Assembly (NCBI RefSeq): GCF_002849715.1
Contig: NZ_CP018863.1
Location: 2,170,001 to 2,234,000, forward strand
Direction: 5' to 3'
DNA from: Arthrobacter crystallopoietes
Lineage (GTDB): Bacteria > Actinomycetota > Actinomycetes > Actinomycetales > Micrococcaceae
Length of the DNA: 64,000 bases
Shown here: positions 19,109 to 27,465 of the stretch, piece after piece
Position numbering within the stretch: position 1 is the first letter of the stretch
How the letters are laid out: the number at the start of each line of letters is the position of its first letter
Program-made: the position numbers and the translations under genes
The notes under the pieces: model-generated
The model's input: the letters and a program-made list of their open reading frames with translations, nothing else
What the model was told of the DNA's origin: nothing
The model's database searches: none

Positions 19109-19720
19109 CTACACCCGGCCGGCCGGTGGCTCCTGGACGTGCTGCCGTGCCGTATCGGCCCGGTCCTTGACGTCCTGTGCCGCCGTCTGGCCTTCGGCCT
19201 TGACGTTCTCCGCCGATTCCTGGGCCGAAGTCTTCAGATCCTCGGCCGCTTGCCGGGCAGGCTCCTTCATATCCTGAGCCACCTGCTGGGCGGAGCCCTT
19301 GACCTCTTCGACCAGGGGCTGGGCCTGGTCCTTCACCTTTTCGGCCGCCTGCTGCTCCACCTTGCTGGCGGGGAACAGGGAGGAGACCAGCCAGCCGGCG
19401 CCGAAGGCGATCAAGCCGGCGGCCAGCGGATTGCCCTCGGTCTTGCGGGCAATCTGGTGCGGTGCGTCGCTGACTGCTTCGCCGGCGTCGTGCGCCATGG
19501 AGCGGGCGGAGCCGCTCGCGTCATCCTTGGCACCCATGACTGAGTCTTTGGCACCCATGACCTTGTCCTTGGCCCGGCCAACGGAGTCCTTCACCTTGTC
19601 CGTCTGCCGGTGCACAATGTTCGAGGGCGAGGCCTTCTCTGCGACGGCGTCTACATCCGTGCCAAGCCGCGCGCGGGTACGTTCAATGTCTGCTCGGATT
19701 TCTTCTGGTGACTGGCTCAT
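19109..19720 (-). CDS. DUF3618 domain protein with LEA-like repeats
   Basis: A 203-aa protein. The N-terminus SPEEIRADIERTRARLGTDVDAVAEKASP is the DUF3618 signature found in actinobacterial surface or stress proteins. It is followed by lysine/alanine/aspartate-rich heptad-like repeats (KDKVMGA, KDSVMGA, KDDASGS), one hydrophobic segment (about 96-116, GLIAFGAGWLVSSLF) and a second amphipathic region of EKVKDQAQ/AAEDLKT/AQDVKDRA units resembling LEA proteins. It is probably membrane-attached with a flexible charged domain. The ATG overlaps the upstream gene's stop by 4 bp, and GAGGAAGC serves as ribosome site. The function is unknown. Confidence 0.82.
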   Translation of the reverse strand: MSQSPEEIRADIERTRARLGTDVDAVAEKASPSNIVHRQTDKVKDSVGRAKDKVMGAKDSVMGAKDDASGSARSMAHDAGEAVSDAPHQIARKTEGNPLAAGLIAFGAGWLVSSLFPASKVEQQAAEKVKDQAQPLVEEVKGSAQQVAQDMKEPARQAAEDLKTSAQESAENVKAEGQTAAQDVKDRADTARQHVQEPPAGRV

Positions 19721-20160
19721 CGTGCTTCCTCACTGGGCTTGAGAGTTTCGGGTATTTTCTTGACGGACTCCGTGGTGCGTGGCATCCCCTGGATGGCCTT
19801 CATCTGCTTCTTGCCGACGGCGAAGAGGATGGCGCCGATGATTGCCCAGATGACAGCGACAATCACCGCGGACCAGCCCCAGCCGATGAGGGCACCGAGG
19901 GCATCCCACAGGCCGATCGAGAGGAACAGCAGGACGAAGTGGCCCGCGATCGCGGCACCAACCATCATCCCGACGCCCTTGCCGGCCCTTGTACCGGATT
20001 CCTTGAGCTCGGCTTTGGCCAGTTCCAGTTCCTGGCGCATCAGCACCGAAAGGTCACGGCTGACTTCGCTGAGCAGATCGCCCAGCGACTCGTTCTCGGC
20101 CTTGACTTCGGCGCGCGTGGGCGGGACCTGACCGGGATCGGGCACGCGGTTCTCGGTCAT
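19717..20160 (-). CDS. Phage-holin-like (Actinobacterial Holin-X) membrane protein
   Basis: A 147-aa protein with an amphipathic N-terminal helix (LGDLLSEVSRDLSVLMRQELELAKAELKE) and two transmembrane segments (about 62-85 and 90-113), then a basic/acidic tail. The arrangement matches the Holin-X family that is widespread on actinobacterial chromosomes outside prophages and usually stands next to DUF3618 genes. Despite the name there is no phage context here, and a role in envelope maintenance is more plausible. Both ends overlap neighbouring genes by 4 bp (ATGA), so it is co-translated with them. Confidence 0.82.
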   Translation of the reverse strand: MTENRVPDPGQVPPTRAEVKAENESLGDLLSEVSRDLSVLMRQELELAKAELKESGTRAGKGVGMMVGAAIAGHFVLLFLSIGLWDALGALIGWGWSAVIVAVIWAIIGAILFAVGKKQMKAIQGMPRTTESVKKIPETLKPSEEAR

Positions 20161-21080
20161 CGGCTCCCACCGCCCTCATACGGGTCTCGTTCCGGAATGG
20201 CGGTGCCCCGGCCGCCGGTCGGTGGTTCCTCCGGATAGCTGATGGTCTCCGGCGTGCCAGCCGCTCCGCCGAGCCCGGAATTCGTTTCCTGGCGCTCGGT
20301 GGCACCGGTGGGTGTGGCAGCGGGATACCCGATGGTTTCCGGAGCTCCGGCTGCTCCGCCGAGTGCCGAGCCTGTCTGTGCGCCCGGGGCGGCGAAGCCG
20401 GCGGCGCTTTGCGTGTCATAGTCATAATCGGTCACAGCCGGCGTCGCGCGGTGTGCGCCGCCGTACTGTGTTGCGCCCTGTCCGGCCTGTCCCGACCCAC
20501 CGCTGTCGGCGGTCATGCCGCGGGTCAACCGGCCTGCAAGCAGTCCGGCGCCGGCCGCGATCGCGAGGAAGGCACCGGGACGTTGGCGCGCGAAGCGCTT
20601 GCACTCGTCCAGCAACGAGCCCGGATCGCGGTTCTCCAGCCAGCCCGCCATGTTGCTGGCCTTGTCTGCCGCCTGGCTGACAAGATGGGTTGCCGTGCCG
20701 GAACCTTCCGAGTTTTGGGACATAGAGCGGAGCTCATCGCCGATGGAGCGCAGACCCGATGCAGCGCGCTGCTGCTGGGTGCTGGCCTGACCGTAGACAT
20801 CATCGCCGAGCTCGGACATCAGGCCGCGGGCCTTCTGCTTGGCTTCCTGTGCTACCTGCTTCGCCTCGCCTTTGGCCGTTTCCTTGACATGCTCGCCGGC
20901 GGCTTTGCTCTCGCGGCCTACTTCCCTGGCCTCTTCCTTAGCCGTATCGCTCTTGGACTGCTGGCCTGCCGGCGTGGCATAAGGATCCGGGGCGTAGGGA
21001 TCCTGGCTGACAGGTCCGCCAGGCTGGCCGTAGCCGGGAACGCCGTCGTCGTAATTGCCGGTATTCGGATTCGTAGTCAT
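20157..21080 (-). CDS. Low-complexity protein with alanine/lysine helices and one membrane segment
   Basis: A 307-aa protein with a Gly/Pro/Tyr-rich start (GVPGYGQPGGP, DPYAPDPYATPAG), a long charged helix rich in Lys, Glu and Ala (about 45-90), a further amphipathic region (about 95-150), one hydrophobic segment (PGAFLAIAAGAGLLAGRL, about 170-187) and a disordered C-terminal tail with two near-copies of LGGAAGxPETIxYP. I do not recognise a characterised family. It is the second gene of the YihY-led operon, 47 bp after that gene's stop, and overlaps the Holin-X-like gene by 4 bp. A helix that binds membranes or the nucleoid is conceivable but not shown. Confidence 0.75.
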   Translation of the reverse strand: MTTNPNTGNYDDGVPGYGQPGGPVSQDPYAPDPYATPAGQQSKSDTAKEEAREVGRESKAAGEHVKETAKGEAKQVAQEAKQKARGLMSELGDDVYGQASTQQQRAASGLRSIGDELRSMSQNSEGSGTATHLVSQAADKASNMAGWLENRDPGSLLDECKRFARQRPGAFLAIAAGAGLLAGRLTRGMTADSGGSGQAGQGATQYGGAHRATPAVTDYDYDTQSAAGFAAPGAQTGSALGGAAGAPETIGYPAATPTGATERQETNSGLGGAAGTPETISYPEEPPTGGRGTAIPERDPYEGGGSR

Positions 21081-21127
21081 CGCAATTCCTTTTCCTTGTC
21101 GGTTTCTTCCTGCGGAGCAGATGATGG

Positions 21128-22204
21128 TTAGCCTGGGCCGCTGGAATCATCCTCGGTCTGGGCGTACTTGCGGCGCAGAGAACGGCCGCGCTCTATGTCC
21201 TCCTTTTCTTTTTCGAGCTGCTTGTCGCTCTTGCGGGTATCACGAGGCGGCAACTGGATGGTTTCCTCCGCCTCGATGCCTGCCTGCAGCTGGCGGCCGC
21301 GTTCGGTTTCTGCATCGAACTCGGCGCCGAAGAGCAGGGACAGATTGGACAGCCAGAACCACAGCAGCAGCACGATCATGCCGCCGATGGCGCCGTAGGT
21401 CCGGTTGTAGTTGGAAAAATTCGCCACGTAGAAGGCAAAGCCGACAGTTGTGATGGCCAGCACCAGCAGGGCGATGAACGCGCCCATGCTCATCCAGCGG
21501 AATTTCGGCTGCTTCACGTTGGGAGTGGCGTAGTAGAGCAGCGCCACCACCAGCACGGCGAAGGCAGCGAGCACCGGCCACTTGGCGATGTTCCACACCG
21601 TCAGCGCCACGCCGCCGAGTCCTATGGCCGAACCCAGGCCTTCCGCAACGGGACCGGACAGAATCAGGATGAGCAGCATCAGCGCCGCCAGTACTACCAC
21701 CACGAGGGTGATCAGCAGCATGACCGGGCGCAGCTTCCAGAACGGCCGGCCCTCTTCGATTTCATAGATCCGGTTCATCGCGCGGCTGAACGCGTTCACG
21801 TAGCCGGAAGCGGACCACAGAGCGCCGGCGACACCGACGATCAGCGCCAGCCCCGCCGTGGGCGCACTCGCCAGCTGCTCGATCGGCTGGCGCATGGTGT
21901 CGGCTGCCCCGCCGGGTGCCACCCGTTGGAGCATGTCTGTCATGAACGTGGTGGTCTGTTCGCCCTGTCCGAAGACGCCGAGCAGTGATACCAGCGCCAG
22001 CAGTGCCGGGAACAAGGACAGCACTGCATAGTAGGTCAGGGCGGCAGCAAGGTCCGTGCACTGGTCCGCGGAGAACTCACGGATGGCCTTGCGGAAGACA
22101 TAGAGCCACGACGGTTTCTTAATGTCGCCGGGGGAATCGGGCTTCCGGGAGTCTTCGGGCGATGGTGCCTGCGATCCCTTTGCCGTCGTATCTTCGTGTG
22201 TCAT
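21128..22204 (-). CDS. YihY/BrkB family inner-membrane protein
   Basis: A 358-aa polytopic protein. The cytosolic N-terminus is polar, followed by the family start FRKAIREFSADQCTDLAAALTYYAVLSLFPALLAL, about six transmembrane segments in all, the conserved SASGYVNAFSRAMNRIYE and NRTYGAIGGMIVLLLWFWLSN, then a charged tail. YihY proteins are often annotated as RNase BN or virulence factors without firm evidence. I start at ATG 22204, 7 nt after a near-perfect AGGAGGTGATC; the longer open frame upstream is not used. It is the first gene of a four-gene operon and is divergent from the haem-oxygenase-like gene. Confidence 0.88.
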   Translation of the reverse strand: MTHEDTTAKGSQAPSPEDSRKPDSPGDIKKPSWLYVFRKAIREFSADQCTDLAAALTYYAVLSLFPALLALVSLLGVFGQGEQTTTFMTDMLQRVAPGGAADTMRQPIEQLASAPTAGLALIVGVAGALWSASGYVNAFSRAMNRIYEIEEGRPFWKLRPVMLLITLVVVVLAALMLLILILSGPVAEGLGSAIGLGGVALTVWNIAKWPVLAAFAVLVVALLYYATPNVKQPKFRWMSMGAFIALLVLAITTVGFAFYVANFSNYNRTYGAIGGMIVLLLWFWLSNLSLLFGAEFDAETERGRQLQAGIEAEETIQLPPRDTRKSDKQLEKEKEDIERGRSLRRKYAQTEDDSSGPG

Positions 22205-22301
22205 GATCACCTCCTGGGGAGAACCCGACCTGGTCGGACAAATTCCATCGTATTGGTAAGTATGCTTAGAAGTAAGGGGTTCCCTTGGAACAGGAGAAAT
22301 A

Positions 22302-23330
22302 ATGAAAATGCCTACGCCTCGCGGACCGGTGAGCTCGATCCTGATGGACATCCTCGCCACGGCACCGCAACACCATGTACCCGCGATGTCGAGGCTGGGC
22401 GCCGCCATGGATTCGGCGGCCGGTGTGCAACTCATGGACGACGACGACCTGCAGCTTGCGCTCTTCTGTCTCTACGAACTGCACTATGGCGGTATCGATG
22501 GGGCGGACGACCGCTGGGAATGGCATCCCGAGCTGACCGCGTTCCGGCTGGAGCTGGAACGCCGCTTCGAGGGCGTTCTCCGCCGGATGACCGACGTGCC
22601 CGCAACGCCGCCGCCCGTAGCCGCGGACGTGGCGGCCGCGCTGTTCAAACTGACGGGGGACGACGACGGCCCCAGCGTTTCGAAATACGTCGCCAAGGAG
22701 GCGACGGCGGAGCAACTGCGCGAGTTCCTGATCCACCGCTCCGTCTACCAGCTCAAGGAAGCGGATCCGCACAGCTGGGCTATCCCGCGGCTGACCGGAC
22801 GGGCCAAGGCGGCCCTGGTAGAAATCCAGGCGGACGAATACGGCGGCGGCCGGCCGGAGAGGATGCACTCGGCTCTCTTCGCCCGGTCAATGCGTGGCCT
22901 GGGGCTGGACGATCAGTACGGCGCGTATGTGGACCTGATCCCTGCCGTGACGCTGGCCTCGGTCAATATGATGTCGCTGTTCGGCCTGAACCGGCGATTG
23001 CGCGGCGCAATCGTGGGGCATCTGGCGGCGTACGAGATGACCTCGTCCATTCCGAACAAGTTCTACAGCCGGGGCTTCCGCCGTCACGGCCACGGCGAGG
23101 ATGTGACCGGCTACTTCGACGAGCATGTCGAGGCCGACGCCGTCCACGAACAGATCGCCGGGCGCGATCTGGCTGGCGGACTCGCGGAAGCAGAACCGGA
23201 TCTGCTGCCGGACATCCTGTTCGGGGCCGCGGCGGCTTTGGCCGTGGACGCTTTGGTGGGAACACACCAGCTGTTGGCGTGGCAGGCCGGGCGCAGCTCG
23301 CTGCGGATCCCGCTGGATCTGGCGGCATGA
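22302..23330 (+). CDS. Haem-oxygenase-like di-iron enzyme (iron-containing redox enzyme family)
   Basis: A 342-aa helical protein of the haem-oxygenase-like/PqqC superfamily. Candidate iron ligands lie in EFLIHRSVYQLKEADPH (141-157), EIQADEYGGGRPERMH (174-189), AYEMTSSIPNKFYSRG (243-258) and YFDEHVEADAVHEQ (271-284), an E/H spacing like that of the HDO di-iron oxidases (N-oxygenases, UndA-type decarboxylases). The substrate is unknown. ATG 22302 has AGGAGA 8 nt upstream, and TATGCT at about 22261 could be the -10 box. Downstream a 15-codon frame links it to the glycosyltransferase gene, and a CDGSH protein follows, so the three probably form one pathway. Confidence 0.82.
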   Translation: MKMPTPRGPVSSILMDILATAPQHHVPAMSRLGAAMDSAAGVQLMDDDDLQLALFCLYELHYGGIDGADDRWEWHPELTAFRLELERRFEGVLRRMTDVPATPPPVAADVAAALFKLTGDDDGPSVSKYVAKEATAEQLREFLIHRSVYQLKEADPHSWAIPRLTGRAKAALVEIQADEYGGGRPERMHSALFARSMRGLGLDDQYGAYVDLIPAVTLASVNMMSLFGLNRRLRGAIVGHLAAYEMTSSIPNKFYSRGFRRHGHGEDVTGYFDEHVEADAVHEQIAGRDLAGGLAEAEPDLLPDILFGAAAALAVDALVGTHQLLAWQAGRSSLRIPLDLAA

Positions 23331-23374
23331 GCAGCGGCGGTCCTGTCCGCGGGCAGGCGGGGGCGTCAGCGTGA
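23327..23374 (+). CDS. Possible 15-residue linker frame between two cluster genes
   Basis: ATG 23327 overlaps the stop of the haem-oxygenase-like gene (ATGA), and its own stop overlaps the GTG of the glycosyltransferase gene (GTGA, 23371-23374). The frame encodes MSSGGPVRGQAGASA. Such a frame could hand ribosomes from one gene to the next. Coincidence is possible, and nothing suggests a functional peptide. Confidence 0.3.
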   Translation: MSSGGPVRGQAGASA

Positions 23375-24480
23375 CAGGGACCGAGCGCAGCGGGCAAGGG
23401 GTGCAGCTGCCAGAGGCGGAGTACATTCTGCCGTTGCGCTGGTTTTCGGACGAGGGCTTGGATGAGCTGACCGGTTACCTCCGCGTGCTCTCGGGCTGGA
23501 TCCGGATCATCGTGGTGGACGGCTCCGCCCCCGAACTGTATAAGGCGCATGCCGCGGCGTGGGCCGGGTTGGTGGAGCACCGTAGGCCCGAAGCCTGGCC
23601 GGGGCGCAACGGCAAGGTCGCCGGCGTCATGACCGGCGTACGGCAGAGCAGCAAGGAGTACCTGGTGCTGGCCGACGACGACGTCCGCTACACCCTTCCC
23701 GCGCTCCGCCGGCTGGTGGGACTGCTGGCAGGCGCGGACGTGGTCCGGCCGCAAAACTACTTCCTGACCCTGCCCTGGCATGCCCGCTGGGACACCGCCC
23801 GCACCCTGCTCAACCGCGCCGTGTCATCGGACTTCCCCGGCACGCTGGGGGTCCGCCGCAGCGCGCTGGAGGCTACGGACGGTTATGACGGGGACGTATT
23901 GTTCGAAAACCTCGAGCTGATCCGCACGGTCAAGGCCGCCGGCGGAAGGGAACTTCGGGCAGACAATCTTTTTGTCGGCCGGATGCCGGCCACGGCCGCA
24001 CACTTCAGGGGACAGCGGGTCCGCCAGGCCTACGACGACTTCGCCCAGCCCGTCCGGCTTGCCGTGGAACTTACGCTGCTGCCGCTGCTGATCTTCGCGG
24101 CCCGCCGGCCGGCCCGCTGGATCCCGTTGCTGGCGGCGGCTGTCGCCATGGCGGAAGCCGGCCGACGGCGGAAAAACGGGCGCGCTGTCTTCCCGCCGAC
24201 CGCGGCGCTGTGGGCACCGTGCTGGCTGCTTGAACGCGCCGTCTGCATCTGGCTGGCCTTGGGCCAACGGCTGGCCGGTGGCGTGAAATACGCCGGCAAC
24301 CGGATGCCTGCGGCCGGCACGCCCCGCTACCAACTGCGGCGGAAGTATGCCGCCCAACGCTTGCACGCCTCATCACCGCTCCCGCCACGGGACCAGGAAA
24401 GGAACATCCCATGCAGCCAGCCGAGCCGATCGAGCCAGCCGAGCGAACCGAGCCAGCCGAGCCGCGCAATGTCCTCGTAG
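23371..24480 (+). CDS. Family-2-like glycosyltransferase
   Basis: A 369-aa enzyme with a GT-A type fold: a nucleotide-sugar region with IIVVDGSAPELY (46-57), the metal-binding LADDDVRYT (Asp102-104), a substrate region with SDFPGTLGVRRSALEATDGYD and a FENLELIRTV motif, and a C-terminal hydrophobic stretch (about 230-265) that could anchor it in the membrane. Donor and acceptor are unknown. GTG 23371 is used; a frame running further upstream lies within the previous gene. The last 23 codons overlap the CDGSH gene by 70 bp in a Ser/Gln/Pro-rich repeat (SQPSEPSQPS), so the natural C-terminus may have been extended by repeat slippage. Confidence 0.8.
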   Translation: MTGTERSGQGVQLPEAEYILPLRWFSDEGLDELTGYLRVLSGWIRIIVVDGSAPELYKAHAAAWAGLVEHRRPEAWPGRNGKVAGVMTGVRQSSKEYLVLADDDVRYTLPALRRLVGLLAGADVVRPQNYFLTLPWHARWDTARTLLNRAVSSDFPGTLGVRRSALEATDGYDGDVLFENLELIRTVKAAGGRELRADNLFVGRMPATAAHFRGQRVRQAYDDFAQPVRLAVELTLLPLLIFAARRPARWIPLLAAAVAMAEAGRRRKNGRAVFPPTAALWAPCWLLERAVCIWLALGQRLAGGVKYAGNRMPAAGTPRYQLRRKYAAQRLHASSPLPPRDQERNIPCSQPSRSSQPSEPSQPSRAMSS

Positions 24481-24683
24481 CCTGCCCGGACGGGCCCTTC
24501 CTGCTGCGCGGCGACGTCGAAATCGTGACCCCGGACGGTGAACCGGTACCGCGTCGCCGGAAGACCGTAGCGCTGTGCCGTTGCGGAGCGTCCTCGATCA
24601 AGCCGTACTGCGATGGCACGCATAAGCTGATCGGCTTCAGCACCGCCGTGGGCACAGCGGAACAACCTTCCTCGACGGCGTAG
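24411..24683 (+). CDS. CDGSH iron-sulfur domain protein
   Basis: A 90-aa protein with the complete [2Fe-2S] motif CRCGASSIKPYCDGTH: ligands Cys56, Cys58, Cys67 and His71 (mitoNEET type, three Cys and one His). Family members transfer electrons or clusters. The first 19 residues are a proline/glutamate-rich repeat (PAEP units). ATG 24411 has AAAGGAAC 7 nt upstream. It overlaps the glycosyltransferase gene by 70 bp in another frame. As third gene of the cluster it may supply electrons to the di-iron enzyme, which is inference. It converges on glgP with only 21 bp between the stops. Confidence 0.88.
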   Translation: MQPAEPIEPAERTEPAEPRNVLVACPDGPFLLRGDVEIVTPDGEPVPRRRKTVALCRCGASSIKPYCDGTHKLIGFSTAVGTAEQPSSTA

Positions 24684-24704
24684 TCCGCGTTGGCGGTCAG
24701 CCGC

Positions 24705-27332
24705 CTAATTCGCGTTGGCCACCAGCCCGAGCTCGGCTTTCGCCGCCATGGAGTCATGCAGCGGCAGGACCCGCACGGTGTAGCCGAAGGAACCGGAACG
24801 GTCGATCATGACCTCCCCGCTGAACAGGAACCGGCCCTCGCCCAAGTCCTCTTTAAAGGAGAGCGCATCGAAGCCCGTCTGGTCCAGCTCATCGCCCTCG
24901 CCAACCTGGCCGTGGGCTACCTCGACGCAGACGTCCGATGGGCTGAGCTTGCCCAGGCGTACATAGGCATTGACCCGCAGCGGATCCCCGATCTGCGGAT
25001 TGTCGGACACACCGAGCGAGTCCACATGTTCCACTGACACGTCGGGCCAGGCCGCGCGCACCCGCGTGATCCAGGCCGCAAAATCCCGGGCGACGGCGAA
25101 GTCCGCGGCGCGGGCGTCGCGGCCTGCGGCGCAAGCGGGCGTGTAGAGCTGGCGGACATAGTCCTCGACCATGCGCTCGGCCGAAACGGCGGGCCCCAGA
25201 TTGGCCAGGGTATGGCGGATCATCGCAATCCACTGGTGCGGGAGCCGGTCGGAGGGTGCAACCGGCGCGGATGGCCCGGCGGCAGCGGCGCCCTCGGCGG
25301 CCTCCCCGTAGAAGCGCGGGGCCACCTGATTCTCCAGCAGGTCGTACAGGGCGGCGGCCTCGATATCGTCGCGTTCCTCGGGGCTAACCACCGAATCCGT
25401 TCCGGATGTCGTGGAAGGATTCGCCGTCGGAATCGCCCAGCCGTTGTCGCCGTCGTACATTTCATCCCACCAGCCATCGAGCACGGACAGGTTCAGTCCG
25501 CCGTTGATGGCCGCCTTCATGCCCGAGGTTCCGCAGGCCTCGAGCGGCCGCAGCGGGTTGTTCAGCCAGACGTCGCAGCCCGGGAAGAGCGTGCGCGCCA
25601 TGGCGATGTCGTAGTTGGGCAGGAAGACAATCCGGTGCCGGATCGCGGGGTCATCGGTGAAACGGACCAGGTCCTGGATCATCCGCTTGCCCTGCTCGTC
25701 GGCGGGGTGTGACTTGCCGGCGATGACCAGCTGGATGGGATGCTCCTTGTGCAGCAGCAGTGCCTTGAGCCGGGCCGGATCGCGCAGCATGAGCGTCAGC
25801 CGCTTGTACGTGGGGACGCGGCGGGCAAAGCCGATGGTCAGCACATCCGGATCGAGCACGTTTTTGGTCCAGGCCAGCTCCGCATCCGTGGCGCCGCGTT
25901 TCTTCCAGGAGGAGCGCAGCCGCCGCCGGACGTCGTCGATCAGGGTGGAGCGCAGTTCGCGGCGCAGGTTCCAGATCTCCTCGTCGTCGACGTCGTAGAC
26001 CTTGTCCCACTGCCGTGCCACCACGGACTCGGTGCCGAACTTGGCCTTGGCCAGCGCGGCAATCCGGGCGTCCACCCAGGTGGGCACGTGGACGCCGTTG
26101 GTGACGGAGGCGATGGGCACTTCCTGCGTGTCGAACCCCGGGAAGAGTCCGGAGAACATGCCGCGGGAGACCACGCCGTGCAGCTTGGCCACGCCGTTGG
26201 CCCGCTGGGCCAGCCGCAGGCCCATGACGGCCATATTGAATTTGGTGGGGTCCCCGCCGTCGTAATTTTCCGCGCCCAGGGCCAGGATCTTCTCGATGGG
26301 CACATTCGGGGCCAGTCCGGCGCGGAAGAAATGCTCCACTTGCAGCTTCTCGAACCGGTCGATTCCGGCCGGTACGGGGGTGTGCGTGGTGAAGACCGTG
26401 TTGGCGCGGCCCGCGGCCTGCGCCTCGTGCCAGTTGAGCCCGGTATCCATCAGCTCGCGGATCCGTTCGACGCCGAGGAAGCCGGCATGGCCTTCGTTGG
26501 TGTGGAAAACTTCCGGTGCGGGCGTACCGGTCAGCCGCTCGTAGATGCGCAGGGCCTTCACACCGCCCATGCCCAGCAGCAGTTCCTGCTGCAGCCGGTG
26601 GTCGCCGCCGCCGCCGTAGAGCCGGTCCGTAATATGACGCGCGGCCTCGTCATTGCCTGCCACATTCGAATCGAGCAGCAGCAGCGGCACGCGCCCCACG
26701 TCGGCACGCCAGATGTGCGCCAGCAGGCGGCGCTCATTGGGCAGCGGCAGTTCCACCTGCGCAGGCGTTCCGTCGGCCTCGCGCAGGAGGGTCAGCGGCA
26801 GTCCGTCCGGATCCAGCACCGGGTACGTTTCCTGCTGCCAGCCGTCGCGGCTGAGCGACTGCTTGAAGTAGCCGGCCGCGTAGAGCAGGCCGACGCCGAT
26901 CAGCGGCACGCCCAGGTCCGAGGCGGCCTTCAGATGGTCCCCGGCGAGGATGCCGAGCCCGCCCGAGTACTGGGGGAGGACGGAGCTGATGCCGTATTCG
27001 GGGGAGAAGTAGGCGATCGACGCCGGCGCTTCCGACCCGAGGGTCTGGTACCAGCGGTCATCGCTCAGGTACCGGTCCAGGTCCGCGCTCAGCGCCTGGA
27101 CCTGCTCCACCAGCGCGGCGTCGGCCGCCAGCGCCTGGAGCTGCTCGCGGTTGAACGAGCCCAGCAGCGCCACCGGGTCATGGCTTTTGGCCCACAGAAC
27201 AGGGTCAAGGCGCTCGAACAACTGCTGGGTGGGCCGGTGCCAGGACCAGCGCAAATTGCCTGCCAGCCGGCCCAGGGCGGCGATGTTGTCAGGGAGAACA
27301 GTGCGGACCGTAAATCTGCGGATTGCCTTCAC
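24705..27332 (-). CDS. glgP: Alpha-glucan phosphorylase
   Basis: Releases glucose-1-phosphate from alpha-1,4-glucans (glycogen/maltodextrin). At 875 aa it belongs to the shorter actinobacterial/archaeal-type phosphorylases. The N-terminal DUF3417-like part contains NLRWSWHRPTQQLF; YSGGLGILAGDHLK, TNEGHAGFL and THTPVPAG follow, and the PLP lysine is in CGTSGMKAAINGGLN (Lys606). GTG 27332 is chosen: TACCGT (minus strand, 27340-27345) is 7 nt upstream and the conserved sequence starts with KAIRRFTV. A longer frame starting at 27374 would cover the promoter. It is divergent from glgE over 133 bp, so synthesis and breakdown share a control region. Confidence 0.93.
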   Translation of the reverse strand: MKAIRRFTVRTVLPDNIAALGRLAGNLRWSWHRPTQQLFERLDPVLWAKSHDPVALLGSFNREQLQALAADAALVEQVQALSADLDRYLSDDRWYQTLGSEAPASIAYFSPEYGISSVLPQYSGGLGILAGDHLKAASDLGVPLIGVGLLYAAGYFKQSLSRDGWQQETYPVLDPDGLPLTLLREADGTPAQVELPLPNERRLLAHIWRADVGRVPLLLLDSNVAGNDEAARHITDRLYGGGGDHRLQQELLLGMGGVKALRIYERLTGTPAPEVFHTNEGHAGFLGVERIRELMDTGLNWHEAQAAGRANTVFTTHTPVPAGIDRFEKLQVEHFFRAGLAPNVPIEKILALGAENYDGGDPTKFNMAVMGLRLAQRANGVAKLHGVVSRGMFSGLFPGFDTQEVPIASVTNGVHVPTWVDARIAALAKAKFGTESVVARQWDKVYDVDDEEIWNLRRELRSTLIDDVRRRLRSSWKKRGATDAELAWTKNVLDPDVLTIGFARRVPTYKRLTLMLRDPARLKALLLHKEHPIQLVIAGKSHPADEQGKRMIQDLVRFTDDPAIRHRIVFLPNYDIAMARTLFPGCDVWLNNPLRPLEACGTSGMKAAINGGLNLSVLDGWWDEMYDGDNGWAIPTANPSTTSGTDSVVSPEERDDIEAAALYDLLENQVAPRFYGEAAEGAAAAGPSAPVAPSDRLPHQWIAMIRHTLANLGPAVSAERMVEDYVRQLYTPACAAGRDARAADFAVARDFAAWITRVRAAWPDVSVEHVDSLGVSDNPQIGDPLRVNAYVRLGKLSPSDVCVEVAHGQVGEGDELDQTGFDALSFKEDLGEGRFLFSGEVMIDRSGSFGYTVRVLPLHDSMAAKAELGLVANAN

Positions 27333-27465
27333 CCGGCCTACGGTAGCGCAGATGTAACCATATGTCGGTTTCAAATACGTAAACGCTTGAGTAACGATCC
27401 GAATTTGTACCCAGTTCGTCTTCAGGCCTTAGCAAACCGGCACATTTGTCGCTAACGTCTAGTCT

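Noticed and set aside
19717..20160. Prophage remnant suggested by the holin-like protein
   Set aside because: No lysin, capsid, integrase or attachment site is nearby. Holin-X-like genes are ordinary chromosomal genes in Actinobacteria.
24705..27455. A 571-codon plus-strand frame opposite glgP
   Set aside because: It mirrors the strongly supported phosphorylase and has a biased Val/Gln/Arg/His-rich composition without motifs.
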